Assembly: GCA_947632575.1 (NCBI GenBank)
Contig: CANRPV010000041.1
Coordinates: forward strand, 1 to 10,799
Source of the DNA: an uncultured Eggerthellaceae bacterium
Lineage (GTDB): Bacteria > Actinomycetota > Coriobacteriia > Coriobacteriales > Eggerthellaceae
Length of the DNA stretch: 10,799 bases
Direction: 5' to 3'
The translations under genes were made by a program, and so were the position numbers. The notes under the pieces were generated by a model. It was not told the DNA's origin and searched no databases. It saw nothing but the letters and a program-made list of their open reading frames with translations. Positions 1-6,362 of this stretch are shown here, piece by piece (the stretch's first letter is position 1; each line of letters begins with the position of its first letter).

Positions 1-981
1 GTGACCGCCAGCAATCATTACGAGCCCATCCAGGACGACATTCGTGTTGCTCTTTTTAAGGGAGATGATTTCCCTCTGGAAGACCAAGAGGTTGACTATG
101 GGGGAAGCGAAGCGCTGAGATTTCAAGCGCTCTGGGCCAAGCCTTCGATCTCCGATGATCAGGATGAGAGTGATGAGGACGTCTCAACCTGCGATGAACG
201 GGAACTTATCTCCTATCCGAAACTGCGTCCCCTCAAGAGAGCCCGTGAAGTGGCCTTGCCGAGGACGCCTTCTGGCCTCTGCTCTTATTCGTCGCTGGCT
301 GCTGTGAGTTCTTTAGCGAAGGATTCTCAGGATGAGGAGCCGATTGAGGGTAAAGTGAGGCAGAAGGCGCTCGATGCTGGGGAAGACGGCGCTCTCGACT
401 CCGCCATAAGCGCCGGGGATGCTGACAAAGCCACCGATTTCGGCTCGGCGCTCCATCGGCTCTGTCAACTGGCGGCTCTCAAGGGAAAAGAGGCTGCCCG
501 CTTGGCCCTTGATCGCATGGCCTTGAGCTATGGCGTGGAGGATAAGAATCGTTTAGCTAAGGCCCTCCAGCGTTGGCTCGAATCGAATGTGTGCGGGGAG
601 GCATTCCAGTGGCCACTCCATGAACCTGAGGTGCCGTTCTGCCAGCATTTAGGCGGTGATGGTTATCTCGAGGGAGAGATCGATTTGCTCTGCACGGCTC
701 CTGGAGTGAAGCGAGCCTTCATCGTCGATTACAAGACAGGTGGTCATAGCGATGAGGATGAGGAGACGATGCTTCGCAAGCACCGACTCCAGAGTCAGTG
801 CTATGCCTATGCGGTCTTATGCCAAGGCTATGAGGAGGTGCGTCTAGCGTTCGTTCGAGTCGAGCAAATCGATCCCCAAAATCCCGATCAGCCTCAGGTT
901 ATCACCTACGACTATACGATGGATCAGCTCGATGAGCTGGGAGAACTTATCCAAGGTATCTATAAGCTGTCAATAACTTAA
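1..981 (+). CDS. C-terminal part of an AddA/UvrD-like helicase-nuclease (5' end cut off)
   Basis: The frame is open from the first base, so this is the 3' end of a larger gene and the GTG at position 1 need not be a start. The visible 326 residues hold a RecB-family PD-(D/E)XK nuclease core. The motifs are ALHRL (His152), GEIDLL (Asp228), VDYKTG (Asp243, Lys245) and an LQSQCYAYA helix (Gln264, Tyr268). These give the usual H...D...DxK...QxxxY set, so the nuclease should be active. In AddA/RecB proteins this domain follows UvrD-type helicase domains and cuts DNA during double-strand-break repair; the helicase part must lie left of the window. Two acidic, low-complexity stretches (about residues 50-65 and 108-145) precede the nuclease and look like linkers. 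An AddB- or Cas4-like nuclease cannot be formally excluded, but AddA fits the HRL-containing start of the domain best. It is followed by a 76-base gap with a new promoter, so it is probably not co-transcribed with the next gene. Confidence 0.82.
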   Translation: MTASNHYEPIQDDIRVALFKGDDFPLEDQEVDYGGSEALRFQALWAKPSISDDQDESDEDVSTCDERELISYPKLRPLKRAREVALPRTPSGLCSYSSLAAVSSLAKDSQDEEPIEGKVRQKALDAGEDGALDSAISAGDADKATDFGSALHRLCQLAALKGKEAARLALDRMALSYGVEDKNRLAKALQRWLESNVCGEAFQWPLHEPEVPFCQHLGGDGYLEGEIDLLCTAPGVKRAFIVDYKTGGHSDEDEETMLRKHRLQSQCYAYAVLCQGYEEVRLAFVRVEQIDPQNPDQPQVITYDYTMDQLDELGELIQGIYKLSIT

Positions 982-1007
982 ACGCGGAATTAGCTCGGTT
1001 GAAGGGG

Positions 1008-1016
1008 TGGTATATT
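1008..1016 (+). promoter_or_regulatory. Extended -10 promoter for the flavodiiron gene
   Basis: The sequence TGGTATATT is a TGn-extended -10 element (TATATT), 41 bases before the ATG of the flavodiiron protein gene. No good -35 box lies at 16-18 bases, which is common for extended -10 promoters. Similar elements precede the superoxide reductase gene and perhaps the first glycosyltransferase gene, at nearly the same distance. Confidence 0.45.
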
Positions 1017-1057
1017 AGCCCCGAACTCGTTTAGAGGCAGATGGAAAGGAGTGCCCC

Positions 1058-2239
1058 ATGTTAAGAGCGGTGCCGGTAAAACCCGATGTTTATTGGGTGG
1101 GGAGCATAGACTGGAACGAGCGCAACTTCCATGGCTATACGACAGAGCGAGGTTCCACCTACAATGCCTATCTGATTCTCGATGAGAAGATCACGCTCAT
1201 CGATACCAGCAAGCCCGGATTCGAAGACGAGCTTCTCGAGCGGATCTCTGACGTCATCGATCCCTCCACTATCGACTACATCATTTCCAATCATGTGGAG
1301 ATGGATCACTCAGGAGCGATCCCAAGCGTTCTCGCCAAAGCGCCCAACGCGACGATCATAACCAGTGATCCTAAAGGCGCTCAGGGGCTTAAAGCCCACT
1401 ATGGTGACGATCTGCCTCTTATGCCGGTAAAGACCGGTGATACGCTTCCTATCGGTAAGCGTACGCTGACTTTCGTCCATACGCCTATGGTCCATTGGCC
1501 GGATAACATGGTCACCTATTCGCCCTACGATAAAATCCTGTTCTCCAACGACGCCTTTGGCCAACACTTCGCCTCCTCGAAGCATTTCGATGATGAAGTG
1601 GGTCTTCCGGAGGTTCTGGCTCAGGCGAAGAAGTATTACGCCAATATCGTCATGCCCTATTCGCGCAATGTTCAAAAAGCGCTTTTGGCAGTGGCGGATT
1701 TGGATATCGATATTATCGCCCCGGCGCATGGTGTGATTTGGCGCAGTCATGTGGATGAGATCATCGCCAACTATCAGCTCTGGAGCTCCCTTGAGCCTGA
1801 CGAGTATGCGATCGTGGTCTACGATTCCATGTGGCACAGCACCGAAGCCATGGCTTTGCAGATCGCCGAGGCTTTTATGGAGTGCGGGATTCCCATGCGT
1901 CTCTTCGACCTGAAGGTGAACCACATCTCCGACATCATGACCGAAGTGTTATCAGCCAAATACATCGCCGTCGGTTCGCCGACGCTCAATATGACCTATA
2001 TGCCCACGGTGGCGGGATTCCTCTGCTATATGAGGGGTTTGGCTCCCAAGGGAAGAATCGGCATACCGTTCGGTTCCTACGGATGGGCGCCAGCTGGTCC
2101 TAACCAAGTTGCCTCGGTGCTTGAGGGCTGCGGCTTTGAAATGCCCTTTGGCACGCTGACCCATCAGTGGACCGAGGATGAGGACGGCCTCGATGAGCTC
2201 CATAAAGCCATCGTGGAGGGTCTTTCCAGCCTGCACTAG
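1058..2239 (+). CDS. fprA: Flavodiiron protein (A-type flavoprotein, O2/NO reductase)
   Basis: This 393-residue cytoplasmic protein has the normal length and two-domain layout of a class A flavodiiron protein. Residues 1-250 form a metallo-beta-lactamase-like domain with all diiron ligands visible: His79, Glu81, Asp83 and His84 in NHVEMDHSG, His146 in MVHWPDN, Asp165 in FSNDAFG, and His224 in APAHG. Residues 251-393 form a flavodoxin-like domain with an FMN phosphate loop (YDSMWHSTEAMA, from about 255) and the later GSPTLN and GSYGWA flavin-contact loops. Such proteins reduce O2 to water, and often NO to N2O, with electrons from rubredoxin or reduced F420/flavin. No rubredoxin or flavin reductase domain is fused here, so the electron donor must come from elsewhere. 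The ATG has a good AAAGGAG ribosome binding site seven bases upstream. The neighbouring superoxide reductase fits a joint role in protecting an anaerobe from air. Confidence 0.95.
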   Translation: MLRAVPVKPDVYWVGSIDWNERNFHGYTTERGSTYNAYLILDEKITLIDTSKPGFEDELLERISDVIDPSTIDYIISNHVEMDHSGAIPSVLAKAPNATIITSDPKGAQGLKAHYGDDLPLMPVKTGDTLPIGKRTLTFVHTPMVHWPDNMVTYSPYDKILFSNDAFGQHFASSKHFDDEVGLPEVLAQAKKYYANIVMPYSRNVQKALLAVADLDIDIIAPAHGVIWRSHVDEIIANYQLWSSLEPDEYAIVVYDSMWHSTEAMALQIAEAFMECGIPMRLFDLKVNHISDIMTEVLSAKYIAVGSPTLNMTYMPTVAGFLCYMRGLAPKGRIGIPFGSYGWAPAGPNQVASVLEGCGFEMPFGTLTHQWTEDEDGLDELHKAIVEGLSSLH

Positions 2240-2354
2240 ATCGGCCGAAGGGTTTTTGGCCAAGCCAGATATCAGTGCGCCTCGAAGGTTTTTTAAAACC
2301 AAGTTACAGTTGGGAAAAGGAGCGCATCCAAGTGCCATTTCCCGCAGGTCGCCA

Positions 2355-2363
2355 TGGTAGAAT
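2355..2363 (+). promoter_or_regulatory. Extended -10 promoter for the superoxide reductase gene
   Basis: TGGTAGAAT is a TGn-extended -10 element 35 bases before the chosen ATG at 2399. Transcription from it would begin near 2370. That excludes the longer reading frame that starts at 2354 and supports the start at 2399. The rest of the 2240-2398 gap holds only a weak AT-rich dyad at 2287-2300 and no other clear signal. Confidence 0.4.
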
Positions 2364-2398
2364 CACCGCGACAGGTTCCCTTCGAGGAAAGGACAAGC

Positions 2399-2797
2399 AT
2401 GGCTTTGACATTTTATAAGTGCGACGGATGCGGCAAAGTCGTTATCCAGGCTTATGAGGTTGGTTGCCCCCTGAGTTGCTGCGGAAGCGAGATGCATGTT
2501 TTGAAGGCGGGCGAGACCGATGCTGTTCTTGAAAAGCATGTGCCGGAAGTAAGCATCGAGGGCAATCAGGTTAAGGTTCAGGTGGGTAGCATCGAGCACC
2601 CCATGACCCCTGAGCACTACATCACCTTGATCGCCTTAGAGACCGAGAAAACCTATCAGGTTGCCACGCTCGATCCCGACCACGAGCCGAAGGCGCAGTT
2701 TGCCGTCGCCGATGGTGACAAAGCGATTCGTGTCTATGAGTATTGCAATCTTCATGGGCTTTGGAAGGCCGAGCTGCTCGATTCGGCGGCCTATTAA
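2399..2797 (+). CDS. dfx: Desulfoferrodoxin (superoxide reductase, 2Fe type)
   Basis: The 132-residue product matches the usual length of two-centre desulfoferrodoxin. Residues 1-36 are the desulforedoxin-like domain, with its FeS4 ligands as CxxC (Cys8, Cys11) plus a vicinal pair (Cys27, Cys28). The rest is the neelaredoxin/superoxide reductase domain. It has Glu45-Lys46 of the EKHVP motif and the full active-site set His47, His67, His73, Cys116 and His119 (CNLHG). It reduces superoxide to hydrogen peroxide in the cytoplasm without making O2, usually fed by rubredoxin. The start was set at the ATG at 2399, because it gives the family N-terminus (MALTFYKC) and has a GAGGAAAGGA ribosome binding site at 2384-2393. 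An in-frame ATG at 2354 would add 15 unsupported residues and overlaps the predicted promoter. It lies 159 bases after the flavodiiron gene and probably has its own promoter. Confidence 0.95.
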   Translation: MALTFYKCDGCGKVVIQAYEVGCPLSCCGSEMHVLKAGETDAVLEKHVPEVSIEGNQVKVQVGSIEHPMTPEHYITLIALETEKTYQVATLDPDHEPKAQFAVADGDKAIRVYEYCNLHGLWKAELLDSAAY

Positions 2798-2822
2798 ATT
2801 CTAAAAGCTCTTCGTACATCAG

Positions 2823-2851
2823 CTGGGCTTGAATTTTCCATTCAAGCCCAG
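2823..2851. terminator. Perfect 12-bp inverted repeat, possible terminator of dfx
   Basis: CTGGGCTTGAAT is followed by a five-base loop (TTTCC) and its exact complement ATTCAAGCCCAG. The hairpin begins 26 bases after the desulfoferrodoxin stop and ends 19 bases before the next predicted ATG. No T-run follows it on either strand, so it is not a textbook Rho-independent terminator. It could act as an imperfect terminator, an mRNA 3'-end stabiliser, or an operator or 5'-UTR structure for the downstream gene. Confidence 0.45.
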
Positions 2852-2870
2852 TGAGATATCGAGTAACGCA

Positions 2871-3476
2871 ATGAAACTTCATGGTCCAAAAGATATATTC
2901 AAGCAGGGGTCGTCCGGTTCATCCGCAAGTTCGACGTCTACTCCCGAACCGGTCTTTGTCGAAACGGTGGAGACGCCCTCGTCGGTCAGCCAGCATCAAG
3001 CCGAACTGAAAGAAGCGATTAATGCTACGATGATCCGCGAGCAGAATCTGCGGTGGATCGGTTTCGGGCTCATCATCTGCACGCTGCTCGTGGTGCTGCT
3101 GGTCTCGCTGAGCGCCTGCTCTCCGGCTCAAAGCCAGGTGTCTATTGCCTTGGATTACGAAGCGGGCAGCGGCTATGTCTGGACCTACAGCGAAAACCCA
3201 GAGGGTCTCTTCGAATTCCAGCACATGGAGACGCTGGATAAAAGCTCTTCCGATGACGGAGACAGCTCAAAGGTCAACGCTCAAGATATCTTCGAATTCT
3301 CAGCCATTAACTCCGGTGATGTTGAGCTGAACTTCATCTTGGCTCGTCCGGAAACCGGTGATGATATTCAAGCGCAGGTTAGCTACAGCTTTTCGATAGA
3401 TTCCAGCCACAATGTGAAGCTGGTTGATTCTCATGGGACTCTGGATGTGATTCCAGAGCCGACCATCAGCTCCTAG
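2871..3476 (+). CDS. Membrane-anchored or lipoprotein with chagasin-like (I42) domain
   Basis: The 201-residue frame has three parts. Residues 1-60 are hydrophilic and Ser/Thr-rich. Residues 62-82 are one strongly hydrophobic segment ending in LSAC (Cys83). Residues 84-201 are a beta-rich outer domain. That domain shows GSGYVW (99-104), FEF (141-143) and SGDVELNFILARPETG (148-163). These match the order and spacing of the chagasin/I42 cysteine-protease inhibitor pattern (TTGYxW, FxFxA, GxxxLxFxxxRPW), but the loops are diverged: NPTTG has become EAGSG and RPW has become RPE. An inhibitory role is therefore unproven. LSAC is a good lipobox. If translation began at the in-frame ATG at 3030 (residue 54), the protein would have a textbook lipoprotein signal peptide with the Cys at position 30. 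From 2871 it would be a type II membrane protein. Neither start has a strong ribosome site. The TTG at 2829 lies inside the hairpin and was rejected. The gene sits 31 bases before the AmmeMemoRadiSam genes, possibly in one transcript. Confidence 0.7.
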   Translation: MKLHGPKDIFKQGSSGSSASSTSTPEPVFVETVETPSSVSQHQAELKEAINATMIREQNLRWIGFGLIICTLLVVLLVSLSACSPAQSQVSIALDYEAGSGYVWTYSENPEGLFEFQHMETLDKSSSDDGDSSKVNAQDIFEFSAINSGDVELNFILARPETGDDIQAQVSYSFSIDSSHNVKLVDSHGTLDVIPEPTISS

Positions 3477-3507
3477 CGGAGAGACCCACAAGAAAGGCCG
3501 TGATCCT

Positions 3508-4845
3508 ATGGCGCTCCTTTCCGCCTATGCCGTGCCGCACCCTCCTCTGATCGTCCCAAGCGTTGGTCGAGGCCAAGAGCGTGCCATCAGTTCCACCATC
3601 GCCGCCTATGAAGAGGTAGCCCGACGGATTCGTGCGCTCAAGCCGGATACCATCGTCATCTCCTCACCTCATGCCCCTTTTTATCGCGACGGCTTCTTCC
3701 TTTCCCAGGCCGATAGCTGGTATGGCGACATGGCGCGTTTTCGCGCTCCGCAGAACAGTCTTGAGGTGGCTATGGATAAGGAGTTGAGCCAGGCTATTTT
3801 GCAGCGGGCACGTGGCGCCTATCAGCTGCCCATTACCGACGTTGGCGCTGATGAGGATGACCATGGGACGTTCGTGCCGCTCTATTTCATTCGGGATTGT
3901 CTGCCGCAGCTGAAGTTGGTCCGCATGGGTCTTTCCTATCTTTCGGCTGAGTCCCATCGTGATTTAGGTCTTGCCGTCGCCGAGGCCGCGGAGGATCTGG
4001 GCCGGCGTATCGTCTATATCGCAAGCGGTGATCTTTCCCATAAACTCACGGTCGATGGTCCCTATGGCTTTGATCCCGCGGGCCCGGTGTTTGACGATGA
4101 GATCAAAGAGATATTTACTCAAGGGGATCTCGAGAGTCTCTATCATCTTGATCCGGTTTTATGCGAGGACGCTGCCGAATGCGGTCTTCGGTCCTTCTGG
4201 ATTATGACGGGAGCTTTGGAAAGCATATGGTATCGCTCGGAGCTTTTGAGTCTTGAGGGGCCTTTCGGGGTGGGCTATGGAGTGGCCGCCTTTGAGCCGC
4301 TTGATCATGAGGATGAGGTTAATTCCGAGGGTGATCCCTATGTGGAGCTCGCACGCACAAGTGTGGAATACTTCGTGCGCGAGGGCAAACCTCTGAGCAG
4401 GCCCGATAACCTTCCTTCGGAGCTTTTGGATGGGCGCGCGGGAGTTTTCGTGTCGATTCACAAAGGTGATGACCTTCGCGGTTGCATTGGCACGATCCAG
4501 GCAACTCGGTCTTGCATAGCCGATGAGATTATTCGCAACGGCGTCGCCGCGGCGAGTGAGGATCCGCGATTCAGTCCCATAAGGCCTGACGAGTTAGATT
4601 ATCTTTCCTATTCGGTGGACGTTCTTGATCAAGCTGAGCCGGTGCATTCGATCGATGAATTGGATGCTACCCGCTACGGGGTGATCGTAACCCAAGGTTG
4701 GAAGCGAGGACTGCTTCTCCCGAACCTTGAAGGCGTCGATAGCGTTGAGGAACAATTGGCGATCGCCAAGCGTAAAGCGGGAATCGCGGTAAACGATGAC
4801 GACGTTGCCATCGAGCGTTTCGAAGTAGTTCGACATGAGCAGTGA
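3508..4845 (+). CDS. amrA: AmmeMemoRadiSam protein A: LigB-like + AMMECR1 fusion
   Basis: This 445-residue protein joins two domains. Residues 1-265 resemble the catalytic subunit of class III extradiol dioxygenases (LigB; the fold shared with human Memo). They carry the expected metal-type His residues: His11 in VPHPPL, His55 in SPHAPFY, His119 in DDHGTF, and SGDLSH (His178). Residues 275-445 are an AMMECR1 domain with the signature LRGCIG (323-328), ASEDPRF (349-355) and a late GLLLPNLEG strand. Such fusions occur in anaerobes, where the gene is followed by a cognate radical SAM gene, as here. Its biochemical reaction is not established as far as I know; roles in modification or redox signalling are only suggestions. 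There is no signal peptide, so it should be cytoplasmic. The ATG follows an AGAAAGG ribosome site at 3491-3497. Its last 11 bases overlap the next gene, which implies translational coupling and a joint function. Confidence 0.9.
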   Translation: MALLSAYAVPHPPLIVPSVGRGQERAISSTIAAYEEVARRIRALKPDTIVISSPHAPFYRDGFFLSQADSWYGDMARFRAPQNSLEVAMDKELSQAILQRARGAYQLPITDVGADEDDHGTFVPLYFIRDCLPQLKLVRMGLSYLSAESHRDLGLAVAEAAEDLGRRIVYIASGDLSHKLTVDGPYGFDPAGPVFDDEIKEIFTQGDLESLYHLDPVLCEDAAECGLRSFWIMTGALESIWYRSELLSLEGPFGVGYGVAAFEPLDHEDEVNSEGDPYVELARTSVEYFVREGKPLSRPDNLPSELLDGRAGVFVSIHKGDDLRGCIGTIQATRSCIADEIIRNGVAAASEDPRFSPIRPDELDYLSYSVDVLDQAEPVHSIDELDATRYGVIVTQGWKRGLLLPNLEGVDSVEEQLAIAKRKAGIAVNDDDVAIERFEVVRHEQ

Positions 4846-5677
4846 TTTCATCCGTTGTCCAATTTGTCCCCATCGTTGCGCTTTGCGAAACGGCCAACGA
4901 GGACTCTGTGGGGCTCGGCGCTGTGAGGATGGCCGGGTGGTGGATGAAAACTATGGACGGATCACGGCTTTGGCTCTTGATCCCATAGAGAAGAAGCCGT
5001 TGGCACGCTTTCACCCTGGGTCACGCATTCTCTCTCTTGGATCCTATGGTTGTAATCTGCGCTGTCCGTTTTGCCAAAACGCCGATATAGCCTGGGCTGA
5101 TGCTGAAGAGGTACCTTGGAGGGAAATGACCCCGGATGAGCTGGTGGACCAAGCGCTCGCTTTGCGAGACAGAGGAAACATCGGGCTTGCCTATACCTAT
5201 AATGAGCCGCTCGTGGGGTATGAATTCGTGAAGGACTGTGCCGAGCGCTGCCACGAGGAGGGCTTGGTGAACGTGCTAGTCTCTAACGGCATGATCAATG
5301 CGAAGCCGCTTCGCGATATTCTTCCCCTGATCGATGCTGCAAACATCGACCTTAAGGGCTTTACCGATCGTTTCTATAAGATGGTGGGTGGCGACCTGTC
5401 CTGCGTGAAGGCGACCATTGAGACGATGGTCGCTTGTCCTACGTGTCATGTGGAGGTCACAACGCTGGTAATCCCAGGTGAAAATGACTCACCTGAGGAA
5501 ATCGAATCCATCGCGAGCTGGTTGGCCTCACTTGATCCGGACATGCCCTACCATATCAGTCGCTTCTTCCCCCGTCACAAGATGCTTGATCGACCAGCTA
5601 CCGACGTGGGGCTGGTCTATAGGCTCGTGGAGGTCGCCAGGAGGCATCTCCGCTATGTTTATCCAGGAAATTGCTAG
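4835..5677 (+). CDS. amrS: AmmeMemoRadiSam radical SAM enzyme
   Basis: The 280-residue product belongs to the pyruvate formate-lyase activating enzyme-like radical SAM group. The [4Fe-4S]-SAM motif is CNLRCPFC (Cys73, Cys77, Cys80, a CxxxCxxC). The SAM-binding region includes YTYNEP (120-125) and IDLKGF (171-176). An N-terminal Cys-rich segment (Cys8, 11, 15, 25, 30; CPICPHRC) is characteristic of this subfamily and may bind a further metal or cluster. It overlaps the LigB/AMMECR1 gene by 11 bases (ATG at 4835, previous TGA at 4843-4845). It has no strong ribosome site, so coupled translation is likely. The protein ends at YVYPGNC, without the longer Cys-containing tail that I recall in longer (archaeal-type) homologues. 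I see no remnant of such a tail downstream, so this short form is probably natural. The substrate is unknown; the partner protein from the upstream gene is the obvious candidate. Confidence 0.9.
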   Translation: MSSDFIRCPICPHRCALRNGQRGLCGARRCEDGRVVDENYGRITALALDPIEKKPLARFHPGSRILSLGSYGCNLRCPFCQNADIAWADAEEVPWREMTPDELVDQALALRDRGNIGLAYTYNEPLVGYEFVKDCAERCHEEGLVNVLVSNGMINAKPLRDILPLIDAANIDLKGFTDRFYKMVGGDLSCVKATIETMVACPTCHVEVTTLVIPGENDSPEEIESIASWLASLDPDMPYHISRFFPRHKMLDRPATDVGLVYRLVEVARRHLRYVYPGNC

Positions 5678-5682
5678 ATGAT

Positions 5683-5734
5683 GGGTTTCATCTTCTAACA
5701 GTAAGGGTTTCATCTAGCAGGAAAGGTTTCATCT
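5683..5734. repeat. Three direct repeats GGTTTCATCT before the quinone oxidoreductase gene
   Basis: GGTTTCATCT occurs within 5683-5693, 5705-5715 and 5724-5734; the first two copies start GGG and the third AGG. Start-to-start distances are 22 and 19 bases, about two helical turns. AGATGA at 5676-5681 also pairs with TCATCT at 5688-5693, and CTAGATGA at 5674-5681 with TCATCTAG at 5710-5717. The block fills the 63-base gap before the ATG at 5741, and the third copy overlaps the probable ribosome site (AGGAAAGG at 5719-5726). It looks like an operator array or an RNA control element for the next gene. Confidence 0.55.
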
Positions 5735-5740
5735 ATCGTT

Positions 5741-6337
5741 ATGAACAACCTCATCGTTTTGGATCATCCCTATACGCTTTCCTCTGGTGATAACGTCCCG
5801 CATCATCGTTCTTTCTCAGCCGCCATCGCTAAAAGCGTCATTGAGAAGTTGGCCGCAAGGGGCGAAGCTATCGATATCATCGATCTGCATGCGGATCATT
5901 TCGATCCGGTGATGAGCGCTGATGAGTTAACATGCTGGCGTTTAGGGCGACCCATGAACGCGCAGGTAGCCGATTACCAAAAGAGGATGCTTGAGGCGGA
6001 TCGAATCATTCTCATCTATCCCATTTGGTGGGAGCAGATGCCGGCGATGATGAAGGGTTTTGCCGACAAGGTCTACGCGAAAAACATTCTCTACGATCAG
6101 CATGGACTGATCTATAAAACGCGGCTCAAGCAGGATCTCGAGGTTCATGTGTTTACGGTCCATGGCGCCCCGCGTTTCTTTTACACCACCTTGATCCATA
6201 ATTTCGTGATTATGATCAAAGACTGGGCTATCGCGGTGAGAAGCGGTATCAAACGAGTTCGCCATCATGCCTACTGTAACGTGGACAAGTTGCCTGAACA
6301 GGAGCGGTTTAGGCTTTTGGAATCTATCAAGATATGA
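5741..6337 (+). CDS. Flavodoxin-fold NAD(P)H:quinone oxidoreductase family protein
   Basis: The 198-residue product fits the Flavodoxin_2 family (NQO1/KefF/MdaB-like FMN or FAD enzymes). It starts with a beta strand and a dinucleotide/flavin phosphate loop (LDHPYTLSSGD...SFSAAI, residues 7-29). It carries the family hallmark YPIWWEQMPAMMKGFADKV at 93-111, which lines the flavin ring and the dimer interface. These enzymes transfer two electrons from NAD(P)H to quinones, azo or nitro compounds, limiting one-electron redox cycling. The exact substrate cannot be read from sequence. There is no signal peptide. The ATG is the first in frame after a stop; its ribosome site AGGAAAGG is rather distant (14 bases) and lies in the repeat block, which hints at translational or transcriptional control. 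A small coiled-coil gene follows after 25 bases and may be co-transcribed. Confidence 0.88.
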   Translation: MNNLIVLDHPYTLSSGDNVPHHRSFSAAIAKSVIEKLAARGEAIDIIDLHADHFDPVMSADELTCWRLGRPMNAQVADYQKRMLEADRIILIYPIWWEQMPAMMKGFADKVYAKNILYDQHGLIYKTRLKQDLEVHVFTVHGAPRFFYTTLIHNFVIMIKDWAIAVRSGIKRVRHHAYCNVDKLPEQERFRLLESIKI

Positions 6338-6362
6338 AGGGTTTTAGCGAGAAGGTGGCATC

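Noticed and set aside
1310..1924. 204-codon open frame on the minus strand
   Set aside because: It lies wholly within the flavodiiron gene, whose domain motifs and ribosome site are unambiguous; it has no recognisable domain.
2287..2300. AT-rich dyad GGTTTTTTAAAACC as a terminator of the flavodiiron gene
   Set aside because: The stem is short and imperfect with almost no loop, and no T-run follows it.
2354..2398. 15-codon N-terminal extension of desulfoferrodoxin
   Set aside because: The first metal-binding motif aligns with the family from the ATG at 2399, which has a good ribosome site; the extension overlaps the predicted promoter.
2829..2870. TTG start for the chagasin-like gene
   Set aside because: It lies inside the perfect hairpin and lacks a ribosome site.
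5683..5734. CRISPR-like array
   Set aside because: The repeats are only 10 bases with 9-12 base spacers and three copies; they suit an operator, not a CRISPR array.
5678..5740. Frameshifted remnant of a longer C-terminus for the radical SAM gene
   Set aside because: The three frames after the stop show no Cys-rich tail motif; the stretch is repeat and untranslated sequence.
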